A stretch of 64,000 bases of DNA from Flavobacterium piscis (GCF_001686925.1 NZ_LVEN01000027.1:806001-870000), one strand, 5' to 3'. Counted from the first letter of the stretch, positions 41,751 to 51,616 are shown. The notes: a model not told the origin generated them from the letters alone. Translations and numbers: made by a program.

Positions 41751-42866
41751 ATGCAAAAACGTAATAAATATACCGAAATTGAAGATTTTTTATCTGACGA
41801 ATCATTCCAGTCATGGATTTTATTTAAAATTGACGAAGATGGTTGGGAAGAATGGACTTTAGAAAGCCGCCAACGTGCTAAGTTGGTAGAAGATGCAAGA
41901 TTGTTATTATTGGCCATGAAAGCGCCGGAAACTAATTTATCATCTTCTGATCTTCATAATGCTTTACAAACTACATGGATTAAAATTGAAGAAAAGGAAA
42001 ATCAAAACAATTTAATTCAGGATTTAAAAGTAAAATTTCTAAGAAAAAAGATCTTTAGCTCAGTCGCAGCTGCTATAGTGATTGGTTTGATATCGATTTG
42101 GTTTTACCAAAATCAAGTAGGGCCTGAAAGTAAAGTTGTTACCTATAAAGAACTTATCGACGAAAATAACGAAGGATTGGTAGAACAAACCAATAATTCT
42201 AACAAACCACAAATCATCACATTATCTGATGGTAGTTCGGTTTTATTACAACCCAATAGTAAATTAAGTTATCCTAAAATCTTTACCGGGAACGAAAGAA
42301 AGGTGTATTTATCTGGCGAAGGTTTCTTTGAAATTAGTAAAAATCCTAAAAAGCCTTTTTTTGTTTACGCAAACGAAATTGTTACAAAGGTAGTTGGAAC
42401 GAGTTTTAGAGTAAAAGCTTATTCTGATCAGCCTGATGTAGAAGTTCTTGTGCGCACCGGTAAAGTTAGGGTAAAATCGAACGAGTTAGTTTCGAGTTCA
42501 AATCAGGAAGAAGTGATCTTGCTTCCTAATCAGGCTTTGCGTTTTTTACGCAGTGATTTAAGTTTTAATAAAATCACAAACATCACCGAGGATGAAACGT
42601 TGACCCGCAATGTTGGTAATATCGAGCAATTGAGCTTTGAGTTTACAGATATTCCGGTAGCGCAGATTTTTGAAACTATAGAGCAGGCCTATCTGGTAGA
42701 TATAGATTATCCCAAAGATAAATTGAAAGATTGCCACTTGACCACTTCACTTAGTGATCAACCTTTAACAGAAAAACTAAAAATTGTCTGTAATAGCATA
42801 GGTAATAATACTAGTTTTCAAATGAATGGTAATCAAATCATTATAACATCTCAAGGATGTAATTAA
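41751..42866 (+). CDS. FecR-family anti-sigma factor
   Basis: The 371-residue protein spans the inner membrane once (residues 101-119). The N-terminal 100 residues face the cytoplasm, where they would hold the sigma factor. Periplasmic residues 150-250 form the FecR domain (TLSDGSSVLLQPNSKLSYP, GEGFFEISKNPKKPFFVYA, VVGTSFRVKAY). A DUF4974/STN-like C-terminus (about 295-371, FEFTDIPVAQIFETIEQAY) contacts the partner receptor. Together with the STN domain of the adjacent SusC it completes a three-part surface-signalling system. Confidence 0.93.
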   Translation: MQKRNKYTEIEDFLSDESFQSWILFKIDEDGWEEWTLESRQRAKLVEDARLLLLAMKAPETNLSSSDLHNALQTTWIKIEEKENQNNLIQDLKVKFLRKKIFSSVAAAIVIGLISIWFYQNQVGPESKVVTYKELIDENNEGLVEQTNNSNKPQIITLSDGSSVLLQPNSKLSYPKIFTGNERKVYLSGEGFFEISKNPKKPFFVYANEIVTKVVGTSFRVKAYSDQPDVEVLVRTGKVRVKSNELVSSSNQEEVILLPNQALRFLRSDLSFNKITNITEDETLTRNVGNIEQLSFEFTDIPVAQIFETIEQAYLVDIDYPKDKLKDCHLTTSLSDQPLTEKLKIVCNSIGNNTSFQMNGNQIIITSQGCN

Positions 42867-43105
42867 TTCGCTCTGTAACTGTAATTATGAGTTGATTTAA
42901 ATTTTAATAATTTCAAAAATAAAACTAAACCAAACTAAAACCAATAATAATAAATGCCTATGTAAAAGATGATAATGCAGAAAAAAAGTGCCGAAATGCT
43001 GTAACATTATCGACACTTCAATTAGTTGAATTTCTCTCTGTAAAGAGTTATTCATTACGTTTCAAAATACACTCGAATAAGTATTAATCAAAACAATCCA
43101 AAATT

Positions 43106-46100
43106 ATGAAAAAACCAGTTGTTAAACAACGATTACTCCATCGAATCATGAAAATAACACTATTTCAGTTTGTCTTGGCGCTTGTATTTTCAAGTGTTGC
43201 CATGGCAAATAATGTAAATGGGCAAAAAAAACTAGATACCAAGGTTACCATCAATGTTGCTAATTTAACATTAGATAATGCCTTGACTAAACTAGAAAAG
43301 TCTGCTAACGTAAAATTTTCTTATAACTCAAGATTGCCTCAACTTACCCAAAAGGTAAGTATAGATGCCAATCAGGAAACTCTTTCAAGTATTCTAAACC
43401 GTATTTTGATACCATTTAATATAACTTATACAGAAGTAAGTAATCAAATTGTTTTGCAAAAAAATGCTGCAACAGATTCTTTTGCAGATTTAGATGCAGG
43501 TAATTCTTTATTTGAAATATTAGCTGCAGGTCCAATTATCAAAGGTGTAGTTACCGATGCAACTGGTAGTCCACTTCCAGGTGCTACTGTGTTGGTAAAA
43601 GGAACAAAAATTGCGGTCCTTACTGATTTTGATGGTAGGTTTAGTATCGAAGTACCATCAAATAGTGATAAACTTGTAATTTCTTATGTTGGTATGGAGT
43701 CCAAAGAAATTGGTTTAGGAAACACTAATCCAACAATTGTTTTAAGCGAAGAAGGGCAAAATTTAAAAGAAGTAGTAGTTACAACAGGTTACGAAAAAAC
43801 ATCTAAAAGGACATTTACAGGTGCTATCAGTAAAATTTCAGGGGCTGAACTAAAAGTTGATGGTGTAGTAGATGTTAGCAGAATGATTGAAGGTAAAGCC
43901 GCCGGGGTTACTGTACAAAACGTTACAGGTTCTTTTGGTGCTACTCCTAAAATTACAGTGCGTGGATCTTCTTCTATTTTTGGAGATACTAAACCACTAT
44001 GGGTTATTGATGGTATTGTTCAGGAAGATATCATTAACGTTTCATTTGCAGATTTAGCTTCAGGAAATTCAGCTACTCTATTAAGTTCTGCTGTTGCAGG
44101 ATTAAATGCAAATGATATACAAAGTATTGAAATTCTTAAAGATGCATCAGCTACTTCTATCTACGGTTCAAGATCGTTAAATGGGGTTGTAGTTGTTACA
44201 ACTAAACAAGGACGTAGAGATTCTCCTTTAAAAGTAAATTATTCTGTAGAGAATACAGTAAGAACAGTTCCAAGCTATACTCAATATGATATTTTAGATT
44301 CTCAGGAATCTATGAGTGTTTTTCAGGAAATGAGATCAAAAGGTTATTTAGATCAAAGTTCATCTTTAACAGCAAGATTTAGCGGTGTGTTTGGTATTTT
44401 GGCAAAACAAGTAAATCTTTACCAAGAATCAAATGGTTTATATGGTGTTAAAAATGAGCAGCCTTATGTTAATGAATTTTTGAAAAAATATGAATTAGGA
44501 AATACAGATTGGTTCAAAGTTTTATTTAGACCATCTATCACTCAAAATCACTCATTAAGTTTTTCTGGCGGTGGAAAAAACAATACATTCTACGCGTCTT
44601 TAGGTTATTATACAGATCCGGGTTGGACTTTGGCTGATAAAGTAAAACAATTATCATCAAATATTAAAGGTACATTCTTTCTTAATGACAGGTTAACTGT
44701 TACTTTGTCTACTTTAGGATCTATTCGTGATCAGGAAGCTCCGGGTACTTACGAAAGCAAAAATGATGTTGTATTTGGTAAAATTACAAGAGATTTTGAT
44801 ATTAATCCATTTAACTATGTATTAAGTACAAGCAGAACGCTTAGGCCTTATGATGAAAAAGGTAATTTAGAATATTACCAAAATAACTGGGCTCCAATGA
44901 ACATTCTGAACGAATTGAAGAATAATACACTTGGAATTAAAGTACAGGATATTCGTTTTCAAGGTGATTTAGATTATAAAATCAACAAGAACTTAACGTA
45001 TAATTTTACAGGTTCTGCTCGTTACGCTAATACATCTAGAGAGCACAAAATTTATGAAGATTCAAATGTTGTTGGCGCTTACAATGCAGGGGTAGGTGAA
45101 AATTTAAATACTCAAATTCAAAAAGATAACGTATTCTTATATCAAAATCCAAATGATTTAACAGCTCCAAAAATTTCTGTATTGCCAAATGGTGGTTTCT
45201 TAAGAAAATATACTAATGATATGACCTCATACAATATTAGAAATAGTATTACTTACAGAAATACATTTAGTGATAAACATGAAGTTGAAGGATTTTTTGG
45301 TACAGAGTTTAGATCTGTAGATAGAAATAATGACAACTTTACTGCGGCAGGGATTCAATTTGCAAAAGGACTTAGTTCTTTTACTGATCCTAAATTAATT
45401 GAAAAATTAATAAATGAAGGAAACTCTTATTATGATTTTGGAGCAGAAAGAGAACGTACAGTTGGTTTCTTTGGAAAAGTAGGTTACACTTACGATCGTC
45501 GTTATACAGCTTCTTTTACAGGTCGCTATGATGGATCTAACAGACAAGGTGATAGTGGTGCTTCGAGATGGCTTCCTACTTACACGGTTAGTGGTAAATG
45601 GAATATTAAAGAAGAAAGTTTTATGAAAGATGTAGAGTCTGTTAATACTTTGGCACTTAGAGCTTCTTATGGTTTAACAGCAACTGCAGGACCAGCTACA
45701 AACTCATTGGCTATTTACAAAAGTTATATCACAGACCGTTTCAATACTGGTGATAGAGAAAACGCAATACGTATCGAAGATTTGCAAAACAAAGATTTGA
45801 CATGGGAAAAACAATATGAAACGAATATTGGTTTAGATTTAGGAATGTTTAGAAACAGAGTACAGCTTACTACAGATGTTTACAGTCGTAAAGCATTTGA
45901 TTTGATCGATTATGTAATTACATCAGGAGTAGGAGGACAAGAGATTAAACAAGGAAATAATGCTGATATGGAAACTAAAGGTCTTGAGATTGGTATTACT
46001 ACTCAAAACATTGCTTCTCATGATTTTAAATGGTCTACTACGTTGAACTTTTCAATCTATGATCAAAAAATTACAAAATTAGCTAACAAACCATCTGTCT

Positions 46101-46822
46101 TTGATTTAATTGCTACAAATGGGGGTAACACCGTGGGACGTCCTAGAAATTCATTGTATTCTTATCAATTTACAGGATTAAACAATGAAGGATTACCGAC
46201 TTTTAAATTACAAGATGGTGCTACAAGTAATATTGTTGATGCTAATTTTCAAGATACTAATGATGTTACAAAGTACTTGAAATATGAAGGATCTGTCGAA
46301 CCTAATAAATCAGTTGGTCTTGCCAATACACTTACCTACAAAAACTTAACTTTATATGTGTTTATCGTAGGATCTGGAGGAAATAAAGTAAGATTAAACC
46401 CAGTGTATAGTAATACTTATACAGATCAAACTGTTTTTACAAAAGATTTTGCAAACAGATGGATCAATCCTGGTGACGAAAACAATACAAATGTTCCGGT
46501 TATTGCAGATAAATTAATGAATAGAAATTATGGTGCGAGCGATTTGCAAATTGCATATAATACTTATAACTTTTCTGATGTTAGAATTGCCAGCGGTGAT
46601 TTTGTAAGATTAAAAAATATTTCTCTTGCATGGGAATTTCCAAATGATTTCAAGAGAAAATTAGGATTAGCTACTTTTAATTTAAAAGGATCAGCAGTTA
46701 ACCCATGGTTGATTTATTCTGATAAAAGATTAAACGGACAAGATCCTGAATTCCGTAACACTGGAGGGGTAGCTTTTCCTATTACGGCACAATATACATT
46801 TGCAATAAATCTTTCATTTTAA
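43106..46822 (+). CDS. SusC/RagA TonB-linked outer membrane transporter with STN domain
   Basis: This 1238-residue protein starts with a signal region (about residues 1-35). It is followed by an STN signalling domain (about 48-110, VTINVANLTLDNALTKLEK), a CarboxypepD_reg-like domain (about 147-225, IKGVVTDATGSPLPGATVLV), a plug (about 225-370, with VRGSSSIFGDTKPLWVIDG and SATSIYGSRSLNGVVVVTT) and a 22-stranded barrel ending in QYTFAINLSF. It imports bound nutrients using TonB energy. The STN domain, with FecR and the ECF sigma upstream, indicates substrate-dependent control. SusD follows after 15 bp. Confidence 0.95.
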   Translation: MKKPVVKQRLLHRIMKITLFQFVLALVFSSVAMANNVNGQKKLDTKVTINVANLTLDNALTKLEKSANVKFSYNSRLPQLTQKVSIDANQETLSSILNRILIPFNITYTEVSNQIVLQKNAATDSFADLDAGNSLFEILAAGPIIKGVVTDATGSPLPGATVLVKGTKIAVLTDFDGRFSIEVPSNSDKLVISYVGMESKEIGLGNTNPTIVLSEEGQNLKEVVVTTGYEKTSKRTFTGAISKISGAELKVDGVVDVSRMIEGKAAGVTVQNVTGSFGATPKITVRGSSSIFGDTKPLWVIDGIVQEDIINVSFADLASGNSATLLSSAVAGLNANDIQSIEILKDASATSIYGSRSLNGVVVVTTKQGRRDSPLKVNYSVENTVRTVPSYTQYDILDSQESMSVFQEMRSKGYLDQSSSLTARFSGVFGILAKQVNLYQESNGLYGVKNEQPYVNEFLKKYELGNTDWFKVLFRPSITQNHSLSFSGGGKNNTFYASLGYYTDPGWTLADKVKQLSSNIKGTFFLNDRLTVTLSTLGSIRDQEAPGTYESKNDVVFGKITRDFDINPFNYVLSTSRTLRPYDEKGNLEYYQNNWAPMNILNELKNNTLGIKVQDIRFQGDLDYKINKNLTYNFTGSARYANTSREHKIYEDSNVVGAYNAGVGENLNTQIQKDNVFLYQNPNDLTAPKISVLPNGGFLRKYTNDMTSYNIRNSITYRNTFSDKHEVEGFFGTEFRSVDRNNDNFTAAGIQFAKGLSSFTDPKLIEKLINEGNSYYDFGAERERTVGFFGKVGYTYDRRYTASFTGRYDGSNRQGDSGASRWLPTYTVSGKWNIKEESFMKDVESVNTLALRASYGLTATAGPATNSLAIYKSYITDRFNTGDRENAIRIEDLQNKDLTWEKQYETNIGLDLGMFRNRVQLTTDVYSRKAFDLIDYVITSGVGGQEIKQGNNADMETKGLEIGITTQNIASHDFKWSTTLNFSIYDQKITKLANKPSVFDLIATNGGNTVGRPRNSLYSYQFTGLNNEGLPTFKLQDGATSNIVDANFQDTNDVTKYLKYEGSVEPNKSVGLANTLTYKNLTLYVFIVGSGGNKVRLNPVYSNTYTDQTVFTKDFANRWINPGDENNTNVPVIADKLMNRNYGASDLQIAYNTYNFSDVRIASGDFVRLKNISLAWEFPNDFKRKLGLATFNLKGSAVNPWLIYSDKRLNGQDPEFRNTGGVAFPITAQYTFAINLSF

Positions 46823-46837
46823 CAATAAAAATTGATT

Positions 46838-48325
46838 ATGAAAAATATAAAAATAACACTGTCATTATTATTACTGATTGGCTTTAGCAGCTGCGATGAG
46901 TTTCTTTCAGAAATACCAGATAACAGAACACAAATAGATACGCCTGAAAAAATATCAGAATTATTAGTTACAGCTTATCCAAACAAATCTTATTTCGCAA
47001 TTGGCGAGGTAATGTCAGATAATGTTTTTGATACTGAGTCAACCAATGTCAGCAGTGTCATTAATGAGGAAAGCTTTAATTGGGAAATGCACAGCCAGAT
47101 CGGAACTGATAGTGAAAGTCAATTCTGGTCGGCATCATACGAAGCAATTGCGGCAGCAAACCAAGCTTTAGAAGCTATTGAAAAGTTAGGAAATCCAGCT
47201 AGTTTAAATCCACAAAAAGGAGAAGCGTTAATAGCAAGAGCCTATAATCATTTTATGCTGGTTCAATTATGGGGAAACCGTTACAATCCTGCAACAGCAA
47301 CTACAGATTTAGGCGTTCCTTACATAACAAAACCAGAAACAGAATTATTAGTAAAATACAAGCGTAATACGGTAAAAGAAGTATTTGATTTTGTTGAGCA
47401 AGATATTAACGAAGGGTTGAAATATATTACAAATGAATATAAAGAGCCTAAATTTCATTTTAACATTGATGCATCCAAAGCTTTCGCAGCCCGTTTTTAC
47501 TTAATAAAAGGAGATTGGGATAAAGTACTTGAATTTACGGAAGGAATTGGTTCTAAACCAACAAAAATTAGAAACTGGACTGCTTTTAATGCTGTGGCTT
47601 TTGCTCAAATGCCTATTGAATATTCTAGAGCAGAACTAGAGACTAATTTGTTGATCAATTATCCAAATTCAATTGCTAACAGAGTTGCGACTTACAGATT
47701 TAGTCTTCCGGGAAATAAATCAGATGAGTTATTAGGAACACAGACAAACATGTGGGGTAAAGCCAATTTAATTAGAGCGAATGGCCAATATTTTGGAGGT
47801 ACAAATGTTTTCACACCTAAGCTTTATGAGTATTTTAAATTTACGAACTTAACATCTGCTACAGGGATACCTTATACAGCGTCAGTATTATTTAGTAATG
47901 ACGAATTGTATTTGAACCGTATTGAAGCATTAGTTATGAAAAACCGATTTGCAGAAGTTAATACAGAGTTAGGATACTTTTTAGGAACCAGAACTACCGG
48001 ATACAATCCTGCAACAGATTTATTAAATGAAACAGTAGTAGCGGCAAAATATCCTGTAATTGATAATGAGTTTACTCCGTACTATACATTAAGTCCTCTT
48101 CAGGCTTCTTATATTAAAGCAATCGCTGAAGCAAGAAGAAAAGATTTTCTTCGTGAAGGCCTTAGATGGTTTGATGTTAAGCGTTTTAATCTTGTTGTAA
48201 CGCATAATACGCTTCAATTTGGTAAAATAACAAGAAGCAACATTTTGGCAAAAGACGATAAAAGGAGAGCATTACAAATTCCGCTTAGAGCTTCAGATAA
48301 CGGTATTGAAAAAAATCCTAGATAA
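46838..48325 (+). CDS. SusD/RagB nutrient-binding lipoprotein
   Basis: The open frame begins with TTG at 46832. The ATG at 46838 (MKNIKITLSLLLLIGFSSC) gives a standard lipoprotein signal with Cys19. The 495-residue protein has helical TPR-like repeats. The N-terminal SusD region (NRTQIDTPEKISELLVTAYP, FWSASYEAIAAANQALEAI) and the C-terminal AEARRKDFLREGLRWFDVKR signature are clear. It forms a lid over the SusC barrel at the cell surface. It is second in the SusC-SusD-metallohydrolase-DUF4302 unit. Confidence 0.94.
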   Translation: MKNIKITLSLLLLIGFSSCDEFLSEIPDNRTQIDTPEKISELLVTAYPNKSYFAIGEVMSDNVFDTESTNVSSVINEESFNWEMHSQIGTDSESQFWSASYEAIAAANQALEAIEKLGNPASLNPQKGEALIARAYNHFMLVQLWGNRYNPATATTDLGVPYITKPETELLVKYKRNTVKEVFDFVEQDINEGLKYITNEYKEPKFHFNIDASKAFAARFYLIKGDWDKVLEFTEGIGSKPTKIRNWTAFNAVAFAQMPIEYSRAELETNLLINYPNSIANRVATYRFSLPGNKSDELLGTQTNMWGKANLIRANGQYFGGTNVFTPKLYEYFKFTNLTSATGIPYTASVLFSNDELYLNRIEALVMKNRFAEVNTELGYFLGTRTTGYNPATDLLNETVVAAKYPVIDNEFTPYYTLSPLQASYIKAIAEARRKDFLREGLRWFDVKRFNLVVTHNTLQFGKITRSNILAKDDKRRALQIPLRASDNGIEKNPR

Positions 48326-48345
48326 ATTTTTAATTAGAAAGTATT

Positions 48346-49203
48346 ATGAAAATATTCAAAACATATAAAACAGTTGTAATTGCCGGAGTCTTACTCCTTG
48401 CATCTTGCGCTCAGGAGGATCAGCCAAAAGAAAGCCAATTAGATTTTTCAGTACCGGTAAAAACAGATTTAGACAAATGGATTGGTACTAATTTCTTAGA
48501 TCCTTATAATATTGCTGTATATTATGAGTGGAACCAAAATTTGGTAGACAATAACAAGTATTTATTCCCTCCCTTAGTATCTAAAGTACAGCCGGCGATG
48601 GAAGTGGTTAAGAAAATCTGGATTGATAGTTATTCAACTATTGGAGGTGTAAATTTTGTTAAGAAAATCGCTCCAAGAGAATTTGTCCTTGTTGGAGGTG
48701 TGAACTTAAATACAAATGGTACTGTTACATTAGGACTTGCAGAAGCAGGTCAGAGAGTTTCTCTTTTTCAAATTGATAACCTGAATAAAAAAAGCAGAGC
48801 TAGTGTAACACAGTTTATTCATACTATTCAGCACGAGTACGTTCATATTTTAAACCAGACTAAACCTTTTGATGAGCAGGCCTGGGCAAAACTTACACCA
48901 TCAGGATATACTTCTACATGGTATAATGAAGCAACTGCTACCTCAAGATCATTAGGGTTTATAACAAGTTATGCGAGATTAAATATTTATGAAGATTTTG
49001 CCGAAACTGCAGCTACAATTTTAACAAGTTCAAAAGCAGAATATGATGCAATATTAGCAGGTGTTACAGATGCAACTGCCAAAGCTAACATTAAAGCAAA
49101 AGAGGCAATTGTTGTTAAATATTATAAAGACGCATACAACGTAGATTTCTATGCTTTAAGAGATGAAGCTCAGAAAAATACAGATGCGGTAATAAATAAT
49201 TAG
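48346..49203 (+). CDS. Zinc metallohydrolase lipoprotein of SusCD loci
   Basis: The 285-residue lipoprotein has its lipobox LLASC with Cys21. Residues 163-167 read HEYVH (HExxH) in IQHEYVHILNQ, the zinc-binding motif. A later WYNEATATSRS block could give the third ligand. This fits the substrate-import-associated zinc metallohydrolase lipoprotein family that is always found next to SusC/SusD pairs. It probably cleaves the substrate at the surface before import. The substrate, peptide or otherwise, is not known. Confidence 0.92.
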   Translation: MKIFKTYKTVVIAGVLLLASCAQEDQPKESQLDFSVPVKTDLDKWIGTNFLDPYNIAVYYEWNQNLVDNNKYLFPPLVSKVQPAMEVVKKIWIDSYSTIGGVNFVKKIAPREFVLVGGVNLNTNGTVTLGLAEAGQRVSLFQIDNLNKKSRASVTQFIHTIQHEYVHILNQTKPFDEQAWAKLTPSGYTSTWYNEATATSRSLGFITSYARLNIYEDFAETAATILTSSKAEYDAILAGVTDATAKANIKAKEAIVVKYYKDAYNVDFYALRDEAQKNTDAVINN

Positions 49204-49233
49204 AGATATTAAATTTTTATAAAAATCAATATT

Positions 49234-50580
49234 ATGAAAGCAAAATATATATATAAGTGCTTAATGATTTCTTTTGCAGCCTTGCTATTGGGGTCATGTT
49301 CAAGCCCTGAGGTGGATGCAAAATTTGATCAAAATGCTACTGAGAGGCTAAGTGGACGTCAAAAAGAATTAAATGATTTGCTGCTTTCGTCAGCAGAAGG
49401 ATGGAAAGCTGTCTATTATACAGATAGTACACAATTAGGAGGATGGACACATTTATTTAAATTCCTTCCAGGAGGAAAAGTTGATATGGCATCAGATTTT
49501 GATAGTGATACAAAAACATATACAAGTCAGTATGATATTCAGGTAGGAAGTACTGTAAGTTTGGTTTTTACAACAGAAAACAGAATTCACCTTTTGTCTA
49601 ATGCAGCTGATTATCCTACTGCGGGACTTCTTGCAAAAGGTTATTTAGGTGACTTTCAGTTTTATTACTATGGGCAAAAAAATGGGGATATTATTTTTAG
49701 AACCAATAGAAACGGACATTTTCTGCGTTTTGTAAAAGCAACACCGCAAGATTGGACAGATTTACCAAAAAACACTCCAATCATTAGTAACATCACTGGT
49801 GATATGACAAGTCCGCTGTTTAGATTGTTAGAAATTAATGACGGAACGACAACTAAAAGCTATGATTTTGATTATAATACTGATGCTCGTTTTGGTACAG
49901 GATATTCTTTAGATCCTGCCGTTAATACGAGTTATGATTTAGCCTTTTCATTTAATCCTACAGGTGCCTATTCAAAAACTCCATTAGATGTTAAAGGTCA
50001 GAAACTTACAGATTTCCTTTACAATAGCACAGATAATAGTTTTGTGGCAACAGGAAAAGATGGAGTTAAAGCGACTATTAAATACACAAATGCACCACCT
50101 ATAATAACGGATGATTATAAACTATTTTTAAGCGGAAAAGGAAATCCTCAAATGGTTCTGGGCTACATAGCAGCTAACTTGTATACAGCTCCAACTACTT
50201 CAGATTACTTTAGATTTTTGATTAACAAGGTTAATGCGACTTTACCAGCAGCTCAATCCATTGCCAGAGTTCAGGTTGTGTTTAATAACGTTCCAAATGG
50301 AACATATATTCAGTACCTGTTTAATGGAGGTAAAGCAACTATAATTCATTGGTTAACATCAAAAGAAGATGCAGTAAATAAAACAATTGTATTAGTCGAT
50401 GATGGTTGGTCAGTAGCTCCGGCTGCTGCGGCATTCTTAAAAGATATAGACAATGAATTGGTAAATCCAAAAGGTTTATATGTTAAGAAAGAAAATTTTA
50501 AAATTTCATTCACTAACACAATTTATACTCTAACTAGTGCTTCAAGCAGTTTTAGAACAACAACATATCAATTAAACTAA
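49234..50580 (+). CDS. DUF4302 lipoprotein
   Basis: The 448-residue protein has a lipoprotein signal with Cys22 (LLLGSC). The next segment TERLSGRQKELNDLLLSSAE and EGWKAVYYTDSTQLGGWTHLF are typical of DUF4302, a family seen in SusCD loci with the metallohydrolase. Its probable beta-rich fold suggests substrate binding at the surface. It is the last gene before a strong terminator, so the unit is susC-susD-metallohydrolase-DUF4302. Confidence 0.9.
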   Translation: MKAKYIYKCLMISFAALLLGSCSSPEVDAKFDQNATERLSGRQKELNDLLLSSAEGWKAVYYTDSTQLGGWTHLFKFLPGGKVDMASDFDSDTKTYTSQYDIQVGSTVSLVFTTENRIHLLSNAADYPTAGLLAKGYLGDFQFYYYGQKNGDIIFRTNRNGHFLRFVKATPQDWTDLPKNTPIISNITGDMTSPLFRLLEINDGTTTKSYDFDYNTDARFGTGYSLDPAVNTSYDLAFSFNPTGAYSKTPLDVKGQKLTDFLYNSTDNSFVATGKDGVKATIKYTNAPPIITDDYKLFLSGKGNPQMVLGYIAANLYTAPTTSDYFRFLINKVNATLPAAQSIARVQVVFNNVPNGTYIQYLFNGGKATIIHWLTSKEDAVNKTIVLVDDGWSVAPAAAAFLKDIDNELVNPKGLYVKKENFKISFTNTIYTLTSASSSFRTTTYQLN

Positions 50581-50581
50581 A

Positions 50582-50611
50582 AAAAAACAGCTCAAAACTG
50601 AGCTGTTTTTT
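50582..50611 (+). terminator. Rho-independent terminator of the SusCD unit
   Basis: aaaaaacagctca and tgagctgtttttt (13-bp arms) close on a 4-nt loop (aaac), with U-rich end. The next ATG (50628) is only 16 bp further on. Confidence 0.85.
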
Positions 50612-50627
50612 AAAATAAAAATAAAAG

Positions 50628-50900
50628 ATGAAAAAACTCATTACACCAATTAATATCGCAATCTTTTTTTGGGGCTTAATGCTTATTGCGATATCACAAT
50701 TATATCCTGATTATACGAGATATTATTTGTATTTGTCAATTGCAGTAATCGTTCCTGTATCAATTGTTAATCTTGTAAAAGAAAAAAAAGAAGACAAACT
50801 TAATAATACAGAAAACTTTAAATTTTCAATTTACAGAATGTTATTTATGGTTGTTATTCTTTGTGTTTTCTTTTTTATAACGAAACAAAATCATATTTAA
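50628..50900 (+). CDS. Small two-helix membrane protein of unknown function
   Basis: The 90-residue protein has N-terminal hydrophobic segments (about residues 8-24 and 29-48, AIFFWGLMLIAISQLYP, YLYLSIAVIVPVSIVNLV), a charged KEKKEDKLNN linker and a further helix at 69-84 (MLFMVVILCVFFFIT). No motif is recognised. It begins 16 bp after the terminator of the SusCD unit and has its own terminator, so it may be expressed only by read-through or from an unseen promoter. Confidence 0.6.
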   Translation: MKKLITPINIAIFFWGLMLIAISQLYPDYTRYYLYLSIAVIVPVSIVNLVKEKKEDKLNNTENFKFSIYRMLFMVVILCVFFFITKQNHI

Positions 50901-50931
50901 TAATTTTAGTTTTAATTTTTATTTTTGAAAG

Positions 50932-50956
50932 AAGCAGCTCATTTTTTGAGTTGCTT
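50932..50956 (+). terminator. Rho-independent terminator
   Basis: aagcagctca and tgagttgctt pair over 10 bp (one wobble) with a 5-nt loop, followed by a T-run to 50963. Confidence 0.8.
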
Positions 50957-51118
50957 TTTTTTTGAAAAATAGTAATAAAATCTTATAAAAATAATCGTTT
51001 TTCGATTGTTTTTTCTTATATTTATACTGAAAATCAGGTAATTGTATTTGGTTTTTTGTCTGAAACTCAACAGACAAAAATGGATTGAGTATACAAAACA
51101 TCAAACAATTTAAACACT

Positions 51119-51331
51119 ATGTTAAAAACAATTTTAAATTTTTCCGGAGTTAAAATGTTAAGTAGAGAGGAACAAATAAATATTATAGGAAAAGGAGATT
51201 CTTATCAAGTTCCCAGATGTGATCGATATGCCCCACCGGGCTCAAATCCTATTGATTACCCACGTTACCCATGCGCTGATCCGCAACCAGATTGCAGGAT
51301 AACAGTTGACGGCACTGTAATTTGCGGTTAA
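51119..51331 (+). CDS. Small double-glycine-type leader peptide with Cys-rich core (1)
   Basis: The 70-residue peptide has the leader MLKTILNFSGVKMLSREEQ followed by INIIGKG (about residues 1-26) and a core beginning DSYQVPRCDRYAPPG. The leader matches that of the second peptide at 14 or so positions, including the LS..EQ..I.G pattern typical of Bacteroidota double-glycine secretion leaders, here GKG rather than GG. The core has four Cys, many Pro and Tyr and ends TVDGTVICG, so disulfides are likely. I infer a secreted peptide, possibly a bacteriocin or signal. Processing peptidase and exporter are not in the window. Confidence 0.72.
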   Translation: MLKTILNFSGVKMLSREEQINIIGKGDSYQVPRCDRYAPPGSNPIDYPRYPCADPQPDCRITVDGTVICG

Positions 51332-51396
51332 GAAAGCTTTTTATGCTATTTTCAGATAAAAACTATTAAAATATAAACACTAAACAACTAATCATT

Positions 51397-51600
51397 ATGT
51401 TAAAAACAATCTTAAATTTTAAAGGAATTGAGGTACTTAGTATTAACGAACAAAAAAATGTTATGGGCGGTGCCGGAACAGTAATATGTATGATACCATG
51501 GACACCTCTTCCTTATTACGGACCATGCATTATGGAACCACAAATAAAACCAGTTGAACCAATATGCAAACCAACAATTGATGGCATAGAGTGCTTGTAA
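51397..51600 (+). CDS. Small double-glycine-type leader peptide with Cys-rich core (2)
   Basis: The 67-residue peptide has the leader MLKTILNFKGIEVLSINEQ followed by KNVMGG, ending in a true double glycine (residues 24-26 region). The core AGTVICMIPWTPLPYYGPC and PICKPTIDGIECL contains four Cys with Trp, Pro and Tyr. The end TIDGIECL is similar to TVDGTVICG of peptide 1, so the two are paralogues. The first 24 bases of both genes differ at one base. A good terminator follows, so the two genes probably form one transcript. Export through a peptidase-containing ABC transporter is inferred. Confidence 0.75.
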   Translation: MLKTILNFKGIEVLSINEQKNVMGGAGTVICMIPWTPLPYYGPCIMEPQIKPVEPICKPTIDGIECL

Positions 51601-51616
51601 TAAAATTATTTCTTTT

